Assembly (NCBI GenBank): GCA_025345505.1
Contig: JANVCC010000073.1
Span: 11,951,108 to 12,015,107 of the forward strand
DNA: 64,000 nucleotides
Origin: Todiramphus chloris collaris
Lineage: Eukaryota; Chordata; Aves; Coraciiformes; Alcedinidae
Reading direction: 5' to 3'
Made by a program: the position numbers and the translations under genes. The notes beneath the pieces were generated by a model. That model saw only the letters and a program-made list of their open reading frames with translations. It was not told the DNA's origin and made no database searches. Positions 53,491 to 64,000 of the stretch are shown one piece after another (position 1 is the stretch's first letter; each line of letters opens with the position of its first letter).

Positions 53491-56400
53491 CCCTTGGCTG
53501 CCAGCTCCTGGGTGCCTGGTGGCTGCGTGGGCAAAGCTCCCCCATGGCCCCACTCATGGCATTTAGGGGAAAAGGCTTTTGCAAAAGAGAGGAGCTTGAG
53601 GGGTAGGGGGAGTTCATGGGGTGTCCCCTTGTCAGTGTCTCTGGGGACTCCCCTAGACCCGGCTGGGCTGTGTTTGCTCTGAGCTGTCCACAGTGGTAGA
53701 GTGGGAGACCGGCCCCACCAGACAGCAGTGTTGCCCCTCTGTCACTTCCTCCACACACACCCCAGCCCCTGCCAGTAGGGAAGGGAGGTCCGCTGTCACA
53801 GGGACCTGCTTTCAGCCTTGGAGGCTCCAAACTGGGAGTTTTCTCCCTTTTGATGGGAATCATGTGGACACTTTTTCTGGCCCCTTGGTCCCCGTGAGGG
53901 ACCAGCGCTCAGATGGGCACAGCTGTGGGGGCCCCAAGTGACGGGTATGGCTCCAGGGTTGCAGCAGATGGAGCCAGCTCCCTTGGGTGCTCCGGCTCCC
54001 ATCAGTATGCCAGCTCCCATAGGTGCCCCATGTCTCATGGTTGCCACAGCCTTCCTGGGTGCCCCCTGCTCCCTTGGTTGTTGCAGCTGCAGAGACAGTA
54101 CAGGGCCAGCAAAGCCTGCAGAGGGCAATCGACCCCTTCCTGGTGGGCACAGGATGGACAAAGCCCTGCTGTGTCCCTCAATGCCTTGCTTTGTGCCAGT
54201 CAGTGAGGTGGCAGGGCATGTCTGTCCCTGGGGCTGGGGACATTTGTGGGCTGGGAGCTCCTTGGGCTATGGCAGGCCAAGAACAAGGTGAGCCACTTTC
54301 TGGGGACCCCTGCCCCTTCCTTGGTCACCCAAACAGCCACCCATTGGCTTGCAGGTGGGCTGGGGGAGGGAGAAACACCACTTGGACAGCTGGGCAAATG
54401 CTGCCAGGGCTTCATGGTGGCCAGCTGCACCCTGCATCAGTGAGACCCAGCTCCTGACCCCCCAGCATCATTCCCTGCCTTGGTTTCCCACTGTGAAGCA
54501 GGGTGGCAGGGGGCTGCCCCATGCTCCCAGCTGTCTGTGGGGTGGGAAGGGCTGGGGAAAAAAACAATAGAACACGGAGACTCTGCCACCACTGTGGGCA
54601 GCATCCTTGGGAACATCTTACCCCTTCACACAGCACCCAGGTGCCCGGCAGCAATGTCATCTGGCTGTGGTCACCTTGCAATGGCCATGGGAAGGTGACA
54701 GCCTTGCTATATGTCTTTGGAGAAAACCTGTGTCCCCTATAACCACTGAAAACCAGGAGGGCCCAGCCTGCACCCCAGGGCAGCACAGAGGAACTCCTGG
54801 GCACCATGAGGAAAAAATAGGATATAAAAAACCTCCATAAATAAAATGTAACATAATTTAAAGGAAGAAAAAGAAAAAAAAAAAAAAAAAGACACTGGGG
54901 GGGAATATAAGCCTTTTTTTTTTCCCCCCTAGAAATACCAGTCTTGCCAACCCTGCAATTTCTGAACACCCTGTGGGGAAGCAGCAGCTTTTCCCCATCA
55001 GGAAGAAGGTGGGCAACTAAGAGTGACTGTGACTTCTGCACAAAGTGGCTTAAAATTCTTGGTGATCAGACATTTTTTGTCAGCAAGCTTTGCTTCTGGT
55101 GGTAGGGACCAGCTCATCTCCCAGCAATGCCCCTGCAGGTGCAAAACAGGGAGATGAGGAAATAGGGGAAATTCCCTTCCTGGATTTCTAAGTGTTAAGG
55201 GAGAAGAAAGCATGCAGGAAAGTGGTTGGGGTTGTCTTTCCACCACCAGTGCAAGCAGGTATCCTGCACCAAGCAGCCACACGAGTGGCCAACAACTCAT
55301 CCCAAACACTGCACTGTCTGCCCATACCGGAGGGTGGTGGGGGTGAGCAGACCTCCAAGGGTACATATGGTCATGGGGATGCTGAAAAGGCCTTTGTGCA
55401 TCCTTCTGTCTTTGCATTTTAGTTGGAGAAGCTGTGAGAACCTCTCCTGCAATTCTGCACCTTTCTGCATGCTTGGAGCACTCCTAAAGGTCAGCCTCTT
55501 CCTGGGTGAGGCCCTGAGGGCAGCACCTGCCAGCCCAAACAAAAGTTTCCTTGGCAGCTGGTCCCCACGAGAGAACATGCTGCTATTTCTCAGATGGGGA
55601 AGGGAAGGTGCATCCTTGTTTGCCAGCCAGGAGAGGACCATGCCAGGCTGGTAAAAATAAGCATGCTTATAAATCAACCTGGACCACCTTGCAATTTGTT
55701 CTGACCCTTAGGCAGTGGCAAATTCTGTCCAAAATCACCCCCCCCCACGGCAATTAAGGGCTTAGCCACCTGCACTCATTAACAGAACCCACAAATGGCA
55801 TGCTGCCTGTCCCTTGTGAGGTATGACAGGGACTAGACACAGAGAAGGCTTTCCTTCCTCAGTTACCTGCAGTTGTCACTAAGAAATGCTGGAAAGAACT
55901 GCACCAGAATGAAGTATTGGAGAAAAACACACATGTATATCTCTAAATATTACCCCATACATAGTAAGACTTTTCTGGGATGTTTGTGGGGTCTTTGGTG
56001 CTTCACAGCTGCAGCTCAGATTCAGCCTTTCCCTGGGTTATGGAGAAGGCAAGTTTGGGACTGGGGGGACTAGCAGGTGACAGCAATGTCAAAGACGTGG
56101 GCACCACTAATCTGCACTGCTCCACCACATTAGTGAAAAGAAGAAAGATGGGAAAGAAAGCAGAAGTATATGTAACAGAGGACCAAAGCACCCTCCCCAT
56201 CCTAGTCCACATACACAGCCACCTCACCAGTAATACCACAGCCTGTCACACCTATTCCCATCATGCTAATGGCACAGGACAGAGTCCTGCTTGTCCTGGC
56301 ACCCTGGCACACACCGGGCACTCTGGTAGCCCTCCCTGGGGTGATCTGGGAGGCAGCAGGAAGGCCAGTCACAGCTGGGAGATTTCCTACTTCCTCCTGG

Positions 56401-58917
56401 CTGCTGCAGGCCTGAAATTTCAGGGAGAATTATTTCCCCCGCTATGTGATTTATCCGCTTATGTCCCCATGGGCTCATTTTCCACACTGCCCTGGGCATG
56501 GGACTGTGTTTTCAAAGATACACAGAGGGTAAAATCACCCACTTCAGTGGGCGCTAACCCTGCAAAACCCAGAAAGCCTCTCCACCCTGCATGCCCAAAA
56601 TGCAGGCAAAACCCTGGTACACCCAACAGGAGCCAGTGATGGTTCATGCAGTGCCCTTATCCTTTATATACAGGGCATCAGGAGAAATCCCAGTTTAATT
56701 TGACACAACTGAGAAATTCTGTGCTGCTATTTTTAGGCAGCCTCTCATCCAGCCAGTCTGAATTTCTTGTTATCTGCTGCTGATTTAACCCACCTTGCTG
56801 CCTCAGTTCACCCATCAGCAAGGTAAAAAAAATCTCTGCCAGGCAGCCTGAAATGTCTTCTACTATCAAGCACCCCAGGGCAGCTCTGCAGCTGGAGTGA
56901 GCCAGGCAGCTCCAAGAAGCAACCAGGGACGGCCTGGGATTTTCCTGTCATGCAAAATCTCCTGCTTTCGCAGGCAGCCCCATCCAAGCAGGGAGGAGAT
57001 GGCAACCATGGGAAGGTCGCAGTGACACTGGCAGTGTCTGTCCAGCTGCCTCCTCCTACGGTGCCAAAGATGTCCACAAGGCTGGCCCCGCTTGCTCCAG
57101 CACAGGCCTGGCTGCACTTGCTGTCCTGTTTGTAATCCTGGGTTGCTTCAAGGCTGCAATATATACTAATAAACATTACATTAAAAAAAAAAAGAAGCTG
57201 TGCAATGGATGACAGCCTTGGGTGTGGGGGTTGTCAGTAGCAGGACCCCTCACCCTGAGTCCCCCAGGGATCGTCCAAGGCTCTCAGGACTCCCCCAGCA
57301 AGAAGGGCTACAGTCAGTGCAACAAAGCCCTGACAGATAACCTGGGGACAGAGCCCTCCTCCCTGCCACCAGCACTGATTTCCTGCCTGAATCAGCTTCC
57401 AGACTTTATCTGGGACCATAGAGGCAGCCATAGAGGTGCCAGGCAGCTGAGGTTACACCCAAGCCGAGTTCACTTCTCCACCTAGTCACTCTTCAGAGAA
57501 GATGTGCAGATGCCCATGCCTCTTTTTTTTTTGTGTCTTGCTGATATCTTCCCCTGCAGGAGCCTGATTTTTTTAAAAATACCGAGTTTTAAAATTTAGA
57601 AGCTCTTCTCATCCAAGCCCATGCACTGTGCCTGGGCTTTCTGATGTAGAAGGAGCCACAGGTGTGGAGGGCAGAGAGGGCCACCATCACTTTGACTATG
57701 CTCAGAGCAGGGTGTCTGGCATCCCAGAGGCATGGAGGTGATACATCCACTGCCTTTCTCCTTGAGTTTCTTCCTAAAGGAGGGTAAATGGACACCTCAC
57801 ACTGATGTTCTCTGGGCTGTTTGTTATCCTCTCACTTTGCCATTCATGGGGTCATATTCTTGAATTGTTCTCATTTACCTTTTAGAAAATCCTGGATGGG
57901 AAAGACTGCCTCTTTGGAGCTGATAGTGTCTGAGAAGAGCAAATACAGCCCAGGATCATTCTGTTTCTATTTGCCCCTGAAAAGCCAGAGTAGGTCCTGT
58001 AAAGCAGGAAGCACTGAAGGATCAACTCTGGGGCACCCTAATTTATTTCTTACTATCCATGGCACACACTTTGAAAGGCTCAGGGGAATTTGTGAGCCTC
58101 CAAACAGTAGATGCTAACTTGTACCATGCTTTTCCTGACCCAGACAAGGGAAAGTGATGCTGAAGGGAGTCCTGGGTCAGCCAGAACAGTCTTTGAGCAG
58201 CAGAGGTTGTGCCCACAGTATTTTGTCCTGGATTTTTATCCAGAAAGGTAGCTTTTCCCTGTATTTCTCTCCAGACCCTAGTAAGGTGCTTCTCTCCTGC
58301 TCACACTCATGCCAACCCCAGCTTACCCACACATACCAGGAGTGATGCCCCTCCCACAGACCAGGGTCACCTATCCACTCTAAGCCCTGTCCCCAGGCTG
58401 GCAGGACCCTTTCCATGTCCAGCAGGTTCCAGCCTCAACAGGGCACTCCCAAAGGACAAGCAAGCAGGCACTGGAGAGGTGACAGTTGGGCCAGGCAGCA
58501 AAAGCACAGCAGTAAGAGTCCCCAGGGTGGTATTACTGACACAGCACCTTGTGCCCCAGCCACAGAAAGCACACTGCAGCATTTCCCAGAGAGCAAACTC
58601 AATGGCAGGAAAAAGAGGTGGGTGTGAGAAATGCAAACATTTCCAAGCCAGCACCAACTGCCTCTTCCCAGAGTCACAGACACAGGTGGCTCTTAGAGTT
58701 AGCCAGAGAGCAGCACCCACACAACTCTCCTGCATTCCCCTTGCAGCTGAGACAGGCAGAAACAACCCATGAACACCACACAGGCTCCTCTCCCAGGGTG
58801 GCTCTGGGGACGGGAGATTTATTGGCTGCTCCAATTGTTACTTTTACTTAGGTGATGCTACTGTGCAGCCTTTCTGTGCAAAGTGATGAGATTACACCTA
58901 CATTCTGGGTCTAAACT
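53491..58917. other. Intergenic DNA upstream of PLP1, no gene recognised
   Basis: Contains an imperfect short repeat of the GGTGCCCC/CAGCTCCCAT type near 53,985-54,075, an A17 run near 54,875-54,892, and a C10 run near 55,737-55,746. AATAAA with an A11 tract 10 bases later lies at 57,168-57,193. The longest open frame, 219 codons at 55,980-56,639, has no recognisable domain. GLRA4, which lies on this side of PLP1 in mammals, was looked for and not seen. Confidence 0.5.
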
Positions 58918-59337
58918 ACAGTGGTTACTTTATCACCAACTGACCCCTCCTCAGCTGAGAAGGGGAATTGGGAAAAGGAAGGAAGACCCACAGGCTGAAA
59001 TGAAAACAGATTTAATGTAACAGCCAAATTAGTACCTATGCCAATATAAAGTATAAAAAATTATACTCAGCCCCAGGAAAGGCACAGCAGCCACAAATGG
59101 GAAAGCAGTCCTCAGGAGGAGGAAAAGAGGAGTCAAGAGCCCAAGCAAGAGCAGAACAGGAACCCAAGCAGGAGGCCCCTCCTGGGTAAGCTTCCTGCTT
59201 TATACTGAGCATGAAGTTTATGGGATGGGATACACCTGTAGCCAACTCAGGTCAGCTGCTCTGACTGAATCCAAACTATTAATGGTTTGCAGACCATGGA
59301 AGGCCTATGATTATGTCCCAGCAAAACCAGGACAGCA
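58918..59337 (-). mobile_element. 3' LTR of the endogenous retrovirus
   Basis: On the minus strand it starts near TGCTGTCCTGGTTTTGCTGG directly after the purine tract AAGGGGTGGAA (59,348-59,338). It contains GAGCAGCTGACCTGAGTT and TATAAA-like sites, and ends near GAGGAGGGGTCAGTTGGTG and AACCACTGTA. The layout parallels the solo LTR at 30,780-31,371. The left boundary is set by that comparison. Confidence 0.65.
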
Positions 59338-59775
59338 TTCCACCCCTTAACCCATGTAATTTACATCCCACCTAAGTCTGTGCTAATCTTCCAGTCTCTC
59401 AAAACATAAGACACAGGTATTAGTCCCTCCATCCATAAGTTATTTCTCCAGAAAGCTTATTGAATTTAGTCCAAAAGCATGGTTTCAATTTGTTAGACAA
59501 GTGAAGTTGGATGCAACAAGATGATGTGTCATACATCTGGAGCTTGCATCTGGTATACCTATTGCAGCCCATATTCATTATCTGTTATTCCTTACATAGA
59601 TTACAGGGACTTTATCCCCTTCTACAGCACATAAAAATTCCAACTGATCAGGACCAGCTCAAATGACAGATGCCCTGGTGTTAACTAACCAGGTAGCTTT
59701 TGCTAAACATTCATCCCAATTTTTAAGTGTCCCAGGACCCCTTGCTTTGAGTGCAGTTTTTAACAGTCCATTGCA

Positions 59776-60540
59776 TCATTCATCTTTACCAGCAGCTGCT
59801 GCATTATAGGGGATATAATATATCCACTCAGTGCCATGCTTTTTAGCCCAGGTGTATATGAGTACCCTTGTCCAATTCAATTCTTTCTGGAGTGCCATGT
59901 CATCACAAGCTTTTGAAGGCTTGACACCACCATTGCTTCTGAAGGCCCAGAATAGTGTTACAAGCAGTGTCAAGGGGTGAAGCCTCTTTCCAGCCATCTG
60001 GTAGTGGCTTTCACCATAGTAAGCACATTGCATTTATCTTGGCATGTTCATCGAAATGAGATATAGTCAGTTTGCCAGGTCTCCCCCTATTTATATTTCA
60101 ACCAACACCCTCTAACACAAGTTTTTTGTTTTGTGTAATTGCAGCACATGTTTTGCATTCATGGATAATTTGTGTTATAGTGTCCATGGTCAAGTCCACC
60201 TCTCAGTCACAAGCCCATATGTGTTGCATCTCTGTCTTGATGGTCTGAAGTATCATGAGCCCACCATGGTAAAAGTAATTTACCCTTATGCTGCTAATCC
60301 AGGTCTACTTGAGACACTTGACCCTTAGCAGCCCAGTCCACCTGCTGGTTGTTTTGATGTTCTTCAGTGGCCCAGCTCTTGGGTATATGGACATCTGCAT
60401 GACATACCTTTACCACTGGCTTGTCTAATGAGGCAGCGATATCTTGCCACAATGGGGCTGCCCAGATGGTCTTGCCTCTTCGCTGCCTATTGTTTTCCTT
60501 ACATTGTTTTAACCACCCCCATAGGGCATTTGCTGCCATC
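59776..60540 (-). pseudogene. Retroviral RNase H and integrase remnants
   Basis: The frame at 60,539-60,294 reads as the end of RNase H (with the HQNNQQVDWAAK stretch) passing into the integrase start. The frame at 60,033-59,776 reads as the integrase core end (HGTEWIYYIPYNAAA). They are separated by stops and shifts, so no functional protein is encoded. Confidence 0.7.
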
Positions 60541-61149
60541 CATGAGTCAGTTCACAGTACTGGCCATCTCTCTTGCTCAGCAATATCTAAAGTCAGGTGG
60601 ATGGCTTTTACCTTGGTAAACTGACTCAGTTCACCTTCTCCCTCAGTCACTTCTGCAACTCATTGTGTGGAACTGCACACAGCAGCTTTCTACCTACATT
60701 GCTTTCCTACAATACAGCAAGATCCACTGATAAACAAGTTACGTTGCTTTCCCATTTTCTGATAATTTATTGTAAGGTGGGCCTCTTCAGCACACAGTAC
60801 CTTCTCCCCAGTGACATTCCAAAAGATCTTTGCCTTTTGGACAATCCACAATTACTTCCAGGATTCTTAGGCAATTGGAATTCCCTATTCCAGCCCACTG
60901 AGTGATCAGTGTGACCCATTTACTCCACATAGCATCAGTTGCATGATGTATGAGGGAGTCTTTCCTTTAAACACCGAGTTCTGGCTATCAGGACACCAGA
61001 AGGAGCTGTGCTTCAGTACCAGTTACTTTCAAAGCAGCTCAAACTCCTTCATGCACTATCAGTATGTCTTTTTCAGTGGGAGTGTAGTGGGTCACTGATC
61101 CTCTAGATCCCCGACTCCAAAACCTTAGGGGTCAACATTAAGCCTCCCC

Positions 61150-62350
61150 TGGTACCTTTTGACAGAGACTCCAGGTAGGGCTGTTTTCCCCAGCTGCAGT
61201 GTAGTGCACATTTTTTACATCCTGTCCATCCTGGACTGGCCCAAGGGCTACTGCATGAACAATTTCTTGCTTGATTTGTTCAAAGGCCTATTGTTGCTCA
61301 GGGCCCCATTTAAATTTTTTCTTTTAACAAGCTGTTTCATAGAGAAGGCTCACAACCTGACTAGTCTAGAATATGCATTCACCAGAAACACACCACCTAA
61401 TGAAAAGGAGACAAGTGTTCTCAAGTGTTGGAGACACAGCTGTCTATCAAGATCTGGCAACACCCAACTTGACATTTAATTCCTAAAAAAAAATTTTTCT
61501 TGTACAGTTCCCTTTTCCTTGCCTCTTTTAATGTCAAAAACTGTCTTTCAGAAGACTTTTAATTACTTTCTTCCTTTCTCAAAAACTTCTGCTGCTGTAT
61601 TACCCCATCAATGTATAGCATATGTTCAAGAGTTCCATCCTTTTCTAGCACAGACTAAATCAATCTATGGCAAATTGTGGGACTGTGTTTCCACTCCTGG
61701 GGCAATTGATTCCAGGTGTACTGGATGTCCCTGCAGGTGAGAGCAAGTTTGCCTGCACTTCACTGCCAAAGGAATAGAGAGAAAAACACATTAGCAGTAT
61801 CAATTGTATCATAGCACTTGGCTGCCTTCAACTCCAGCTTATACTGAAGTTCTAACGTGTCTGGCACAGCAGCATTCAGTGGCAGTATGACTTCATTCAG
61901 GCTACGAAAATCTACTATCAGTCTCCACTCTCCATCAGACTTCCACACTGGCCAAATGGGACTGTTAAAGGGTGAATGCACCTTACCAATCACACTTTGC
62001 CTCTCCAGTTGACAGATCAGCTTCTGGATGGGGATCCAGGGAGTCTTGCTTAGTGAGGTATTGTCATCAGTGCACCTTTGTAGAAGCAGTTGGCACCTTT
62101 TGTTCCTCAACCCTCAGCAGCCCCACAATAGAAGGGTCCTCTGATGAACTGGACAAAGTAGACAACTATTTAATTTCCTGTCTCCAGTGTCAAAACAAAC
62201 ACCCACCAGTACACCCTTGGGTCCTTGAAATACCTTCTCTTGAGATAATCTACACCAGGAATGCATGGGGCATTTGGACAAGTCACAATACAGTGCTTTT
62301 GCCACTCATGTCCAGATTCATTTCAGCTTACACTACAGTCAGTTCTTGGG
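61150..62350 (-). pseudogene. Retroviral protease/reverse transcriptase remnant
   Basis: The frame at 62,110-61,760 carries the finger region of reverse transcriptase (SPFNSPIWPVWKSDGEWR, then VDFRSLNE). Further on in another frame the catalytic Tyr-x-Asp-Asp motif appears at 61,615-61,604 but reads Tyr-Ile-Asp-Gly, so the second catalytic Asp is lost. The connection region is seen near 61,320-61,140. Upstream, 62,305-62,114 is protease-like at best. Clearly inactive. Confidence 0.75.
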
Positions 62351-63440
62351 ATCTCCCTGTCACTACAGAAAGACAAACAGATTCTGTCACACATAGCCCA
62401 ATAAACTGTTGTCCCTCTCCTCTGCCTGGTTGTAGACAGGGCCCCTCTAAGTCCAAACAGAATGCCCATCTTTGACATATGGATCTAAGCAACCCACATG
62501 AACAAGACCTCAATCACCATTACTCGCCTCTCATAAATGAGCATCCAAAAGCTCATCTATACTGGCTGGGGTCTGACCACTGAAAACCAGAGCACTTTTC
62601 CTGGAAAGGCCTGTTTTGTATCATTTTACCTTTCAATTCATGCACATGTGCCTGTTATACCAAGGTAGTTTTTTCATCCCATTTTATCATGTCTTCTCCA
62701 TGGTTACAAAGAAAAAAAACACAGGGTACCTTGTGGTGTGTACTGCCTCTCTTGAACAGAGCTTACAGGAGAACATTTTCTCCTGACAACCAAGACACTT
62801 GTCAGTACAGGTGGGCAGAAGAACCTATGGTCCATCCAGGACAATATTTCATACAACTTACCAAGCAGTTCCATGGATTTGTCAGACAGGTTTTCAAAGC
62901 AGAGAGATCAGCCCTGGGGTGGAAGAGAGATAATCTGTATATTACCACAGTCAAGCACCCACGTCACCCACTCATTGGTGCCTCACTATCTTTCCAGATA
63001 AAAAATGCTAATGTGTTGGCATAGGACAGTGGCTCAGTACCCATTTGCACCTCATGAGTACAGTAACTCTGAGTTCATCTGAATCTAACAGTGTCCATGA
63101 ATCATTCAGGTCTAGCTCCCTCAGAGTCTTAACACCTCTGATGTTAATGGTTGTCCGATTGCCTAGGCCATATACAAAGTCATCCCTAAATGGCTCAACT
63201 GGAGTCACCTCCAGAGAGGTTATGCCTCATTCACAAGACCCTGTCAATGCCGACTTCTTTAGCCATTGGTCCCAAATGCTTGGCTTCTCTAAGTCCAAAC
63301 CATCAGCTCCATAATCCCGGCATCAGAACAGCCAAGTAACAAGTTGCTCACCTTTGTGATGACTAGTTGTTATGCATACCTGACAAGTTACTTAAGGATA
63401 GAGATCAAGTGGTCACCTCTGATGTCCCTGCAGGACCTAC

Positions 63441-63872
63441 TCATTTTGGGTATTTCTTCTCTCCAGGGGCAAATGGTTGAGTCCCTAGGTCGACCACATC
63501 ACCCATCACCAGGGTTTCAGTAGCTGCAGTTCTTCCTGTGTGGACTGAGAAACTTTCACTGCTTATTGCAGTGAAAATTATTGGTTGGGGTATGTACACC
63601 TTATCCACCTCTGTAACAATATTTTGCTCCAAGGCTGAGAACTGAAAGATATTCAAAAGGCCTAATAATAGGATCAAAGTGGTGGAAGCATCCCAAGGGT
63701 ATACCAAATCCTCTTTTCCCACTACCATTCCCCAGAAATCATAACTTTGCAAAATAATAAAAGAATTTATAATACTATAACCAAACATCAAAGAACCTAG
63801 AAGAATAGCACCTCTAACCCCACCCTCAGAAATGACAAGCCACACAGAACCAATAACTACCCACAGCTTCAA
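63441..63872 (-). CDS. Unidentified 143-codon frame at the 5' side of the retroviral pol remnants
   Basis: The frame starts with Met-Lys and a hydrophobic stretch (LWVVIGSVWLVI) like a signal peptide. It has two further hydrophobic segments (about residues 22-45 and 66-80) and ends in a polar tail rich in Thr and Val. It lies where gag would be expected but shows no gag feature that I can recognise. It may be an env-like or accessory frame of the element, older host sequence, or chance. A Cys-rich stretch in another frame lies at about 62,820-62,740. Confidence 0.3.
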   Translation of the reverse strand: MKLWVVIGSVWLVISEGGVRGAILLGSLMFGYSIINSFIILQSYDFWGMVVGKEDLVYPWDASTTLILLLGLLNIFQFSALEQNIVTEVDKVYIPQPIIFTAISSESFSVHTGRTAATETLVMGDVVDLGTQPFAPGEKKYPK

Positions 63873-64000
63873 AAATCAACTCTAGAAACAGATACCAGAG
63901 AATTGTTCCCAGTGACCATCTTACCCATACCACCAACATAATGGGTGCTTGTAATGATTCAGTCAAATTTGTTAAGACTTCAAGCCTTCAGGAATCCCAA

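Larger units (their letters stand above)
58918..64000 (-). mobile_element. Endogenous retrovirus, 3' part, minus strand, runs off the window
   Basis: Reading leftward, the element shows an unassigned 5' region (64,000-62,600), protease-like and reverse transcriptase remnants (62,350-61,150), RNase H (about 60,540-60,300) and integrase remnants (60,290-59,780). A polypurine tract and a 3' LTR (59,337-58,918) follow. The coding regions carry many stops and frame changes, so the provirus is defective. The 5' LTR is not in the window. An ERV-L-like class is suggested by the LTR type. No env was found at the usual place between integrase and LTR. Confidence 0.85.

Noticed and set aside
55980-56639. 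219-codon + strand open frame
   Set aside because: No recognisable domain, no CpG island, no splice support. Possible by chance in this composition, though a homology search would settle it.
53491-58917. Search for GLRA4 exons upstream of PLP1
   Set aside because: No glycine-receptor segment (Cys-loop or M2) was found in any frame. The gene, if present, lies outside the window.

Overview
The window is bird nuclear DNA. Three things support this. It holds vertebrate genes with GT-AG introns (PRPS1, a thymosin beta-15, RAB9B, PLP1). It is littered with CR1 LINE fragments ending in the CR1-type ATTCTATG repeat. It also carries LTR elements of a kind common in birds. The species cannot be read from the sequence. 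In mammals these genes lie on the X chromosome (Xq22), and in birds on chromosome 4 or 4A, so an autosomal avian 4/4A segment is the natural reading.

Layout from left to right. 1-3,037 is AT-rich with no recognisable gene. A solo LTR with its own TATA box and polyadenylation signal lies at about 3,038-3,361. The PRPS1 CpG island and promoter follow at about 3,950-5,720. The complete seven-exon PRPS1 gene (+ strand, CDS 4,951-16,377, 318 codons) has CR1 copies in introns 3 and 5. An intergenic stretch with a minus-strand CR1 (22,088-22,811) leads to a small TATA/CCAAT-driven thymosin beta-15 gene (+ strand, CDS 23,973-24,540, two coding exons). About 10 kb without a convincing gene follows; it contains a CR1 tail, a solo LTR (30,780-31,371) and a 2.2-kb CR1 (32,575-34,808). 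Another LTR at about 35,125-35,660 abuts the CpG island that probably starts RAB9B. The RAB9B coding exon (38,970-39,575, + strand) is intact, and 1.35 kb upstream is a nearly identical partial copy of its 3' part. A CpG island with no gene assigned to it lies at 44,660-45,060. PLP1 is complete on the minus strand (53,276-48,793, seven coding exons, with both the PLP and DM20 splice donors). The right end (58,918-64,000) is the 3' part of a decayed minus-strand endogenous retrovirus that runs out of the window.

The four genes are unrelated in function: PRPP synthesis, actin monomer binding, late endosome-to-Golgi traffic, and the main myelin membrane protein. They are neighbours by conserved synteny, not an operon. 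Nothing in the window looks like a new molecular system. The most interesting signals are the recent partial RAB9B duplication, the Met-Cys N-terminus of the thymosin, LTRs beside the RAB9B and PRPS1 promoters, the unassigned CpG island, and an unexplained membrane-protein-like frame 5' of the retroviral pol remnants. Exon boundaries come from reading splice sites against remembered human proteins. Repeat boundaries are approximate.
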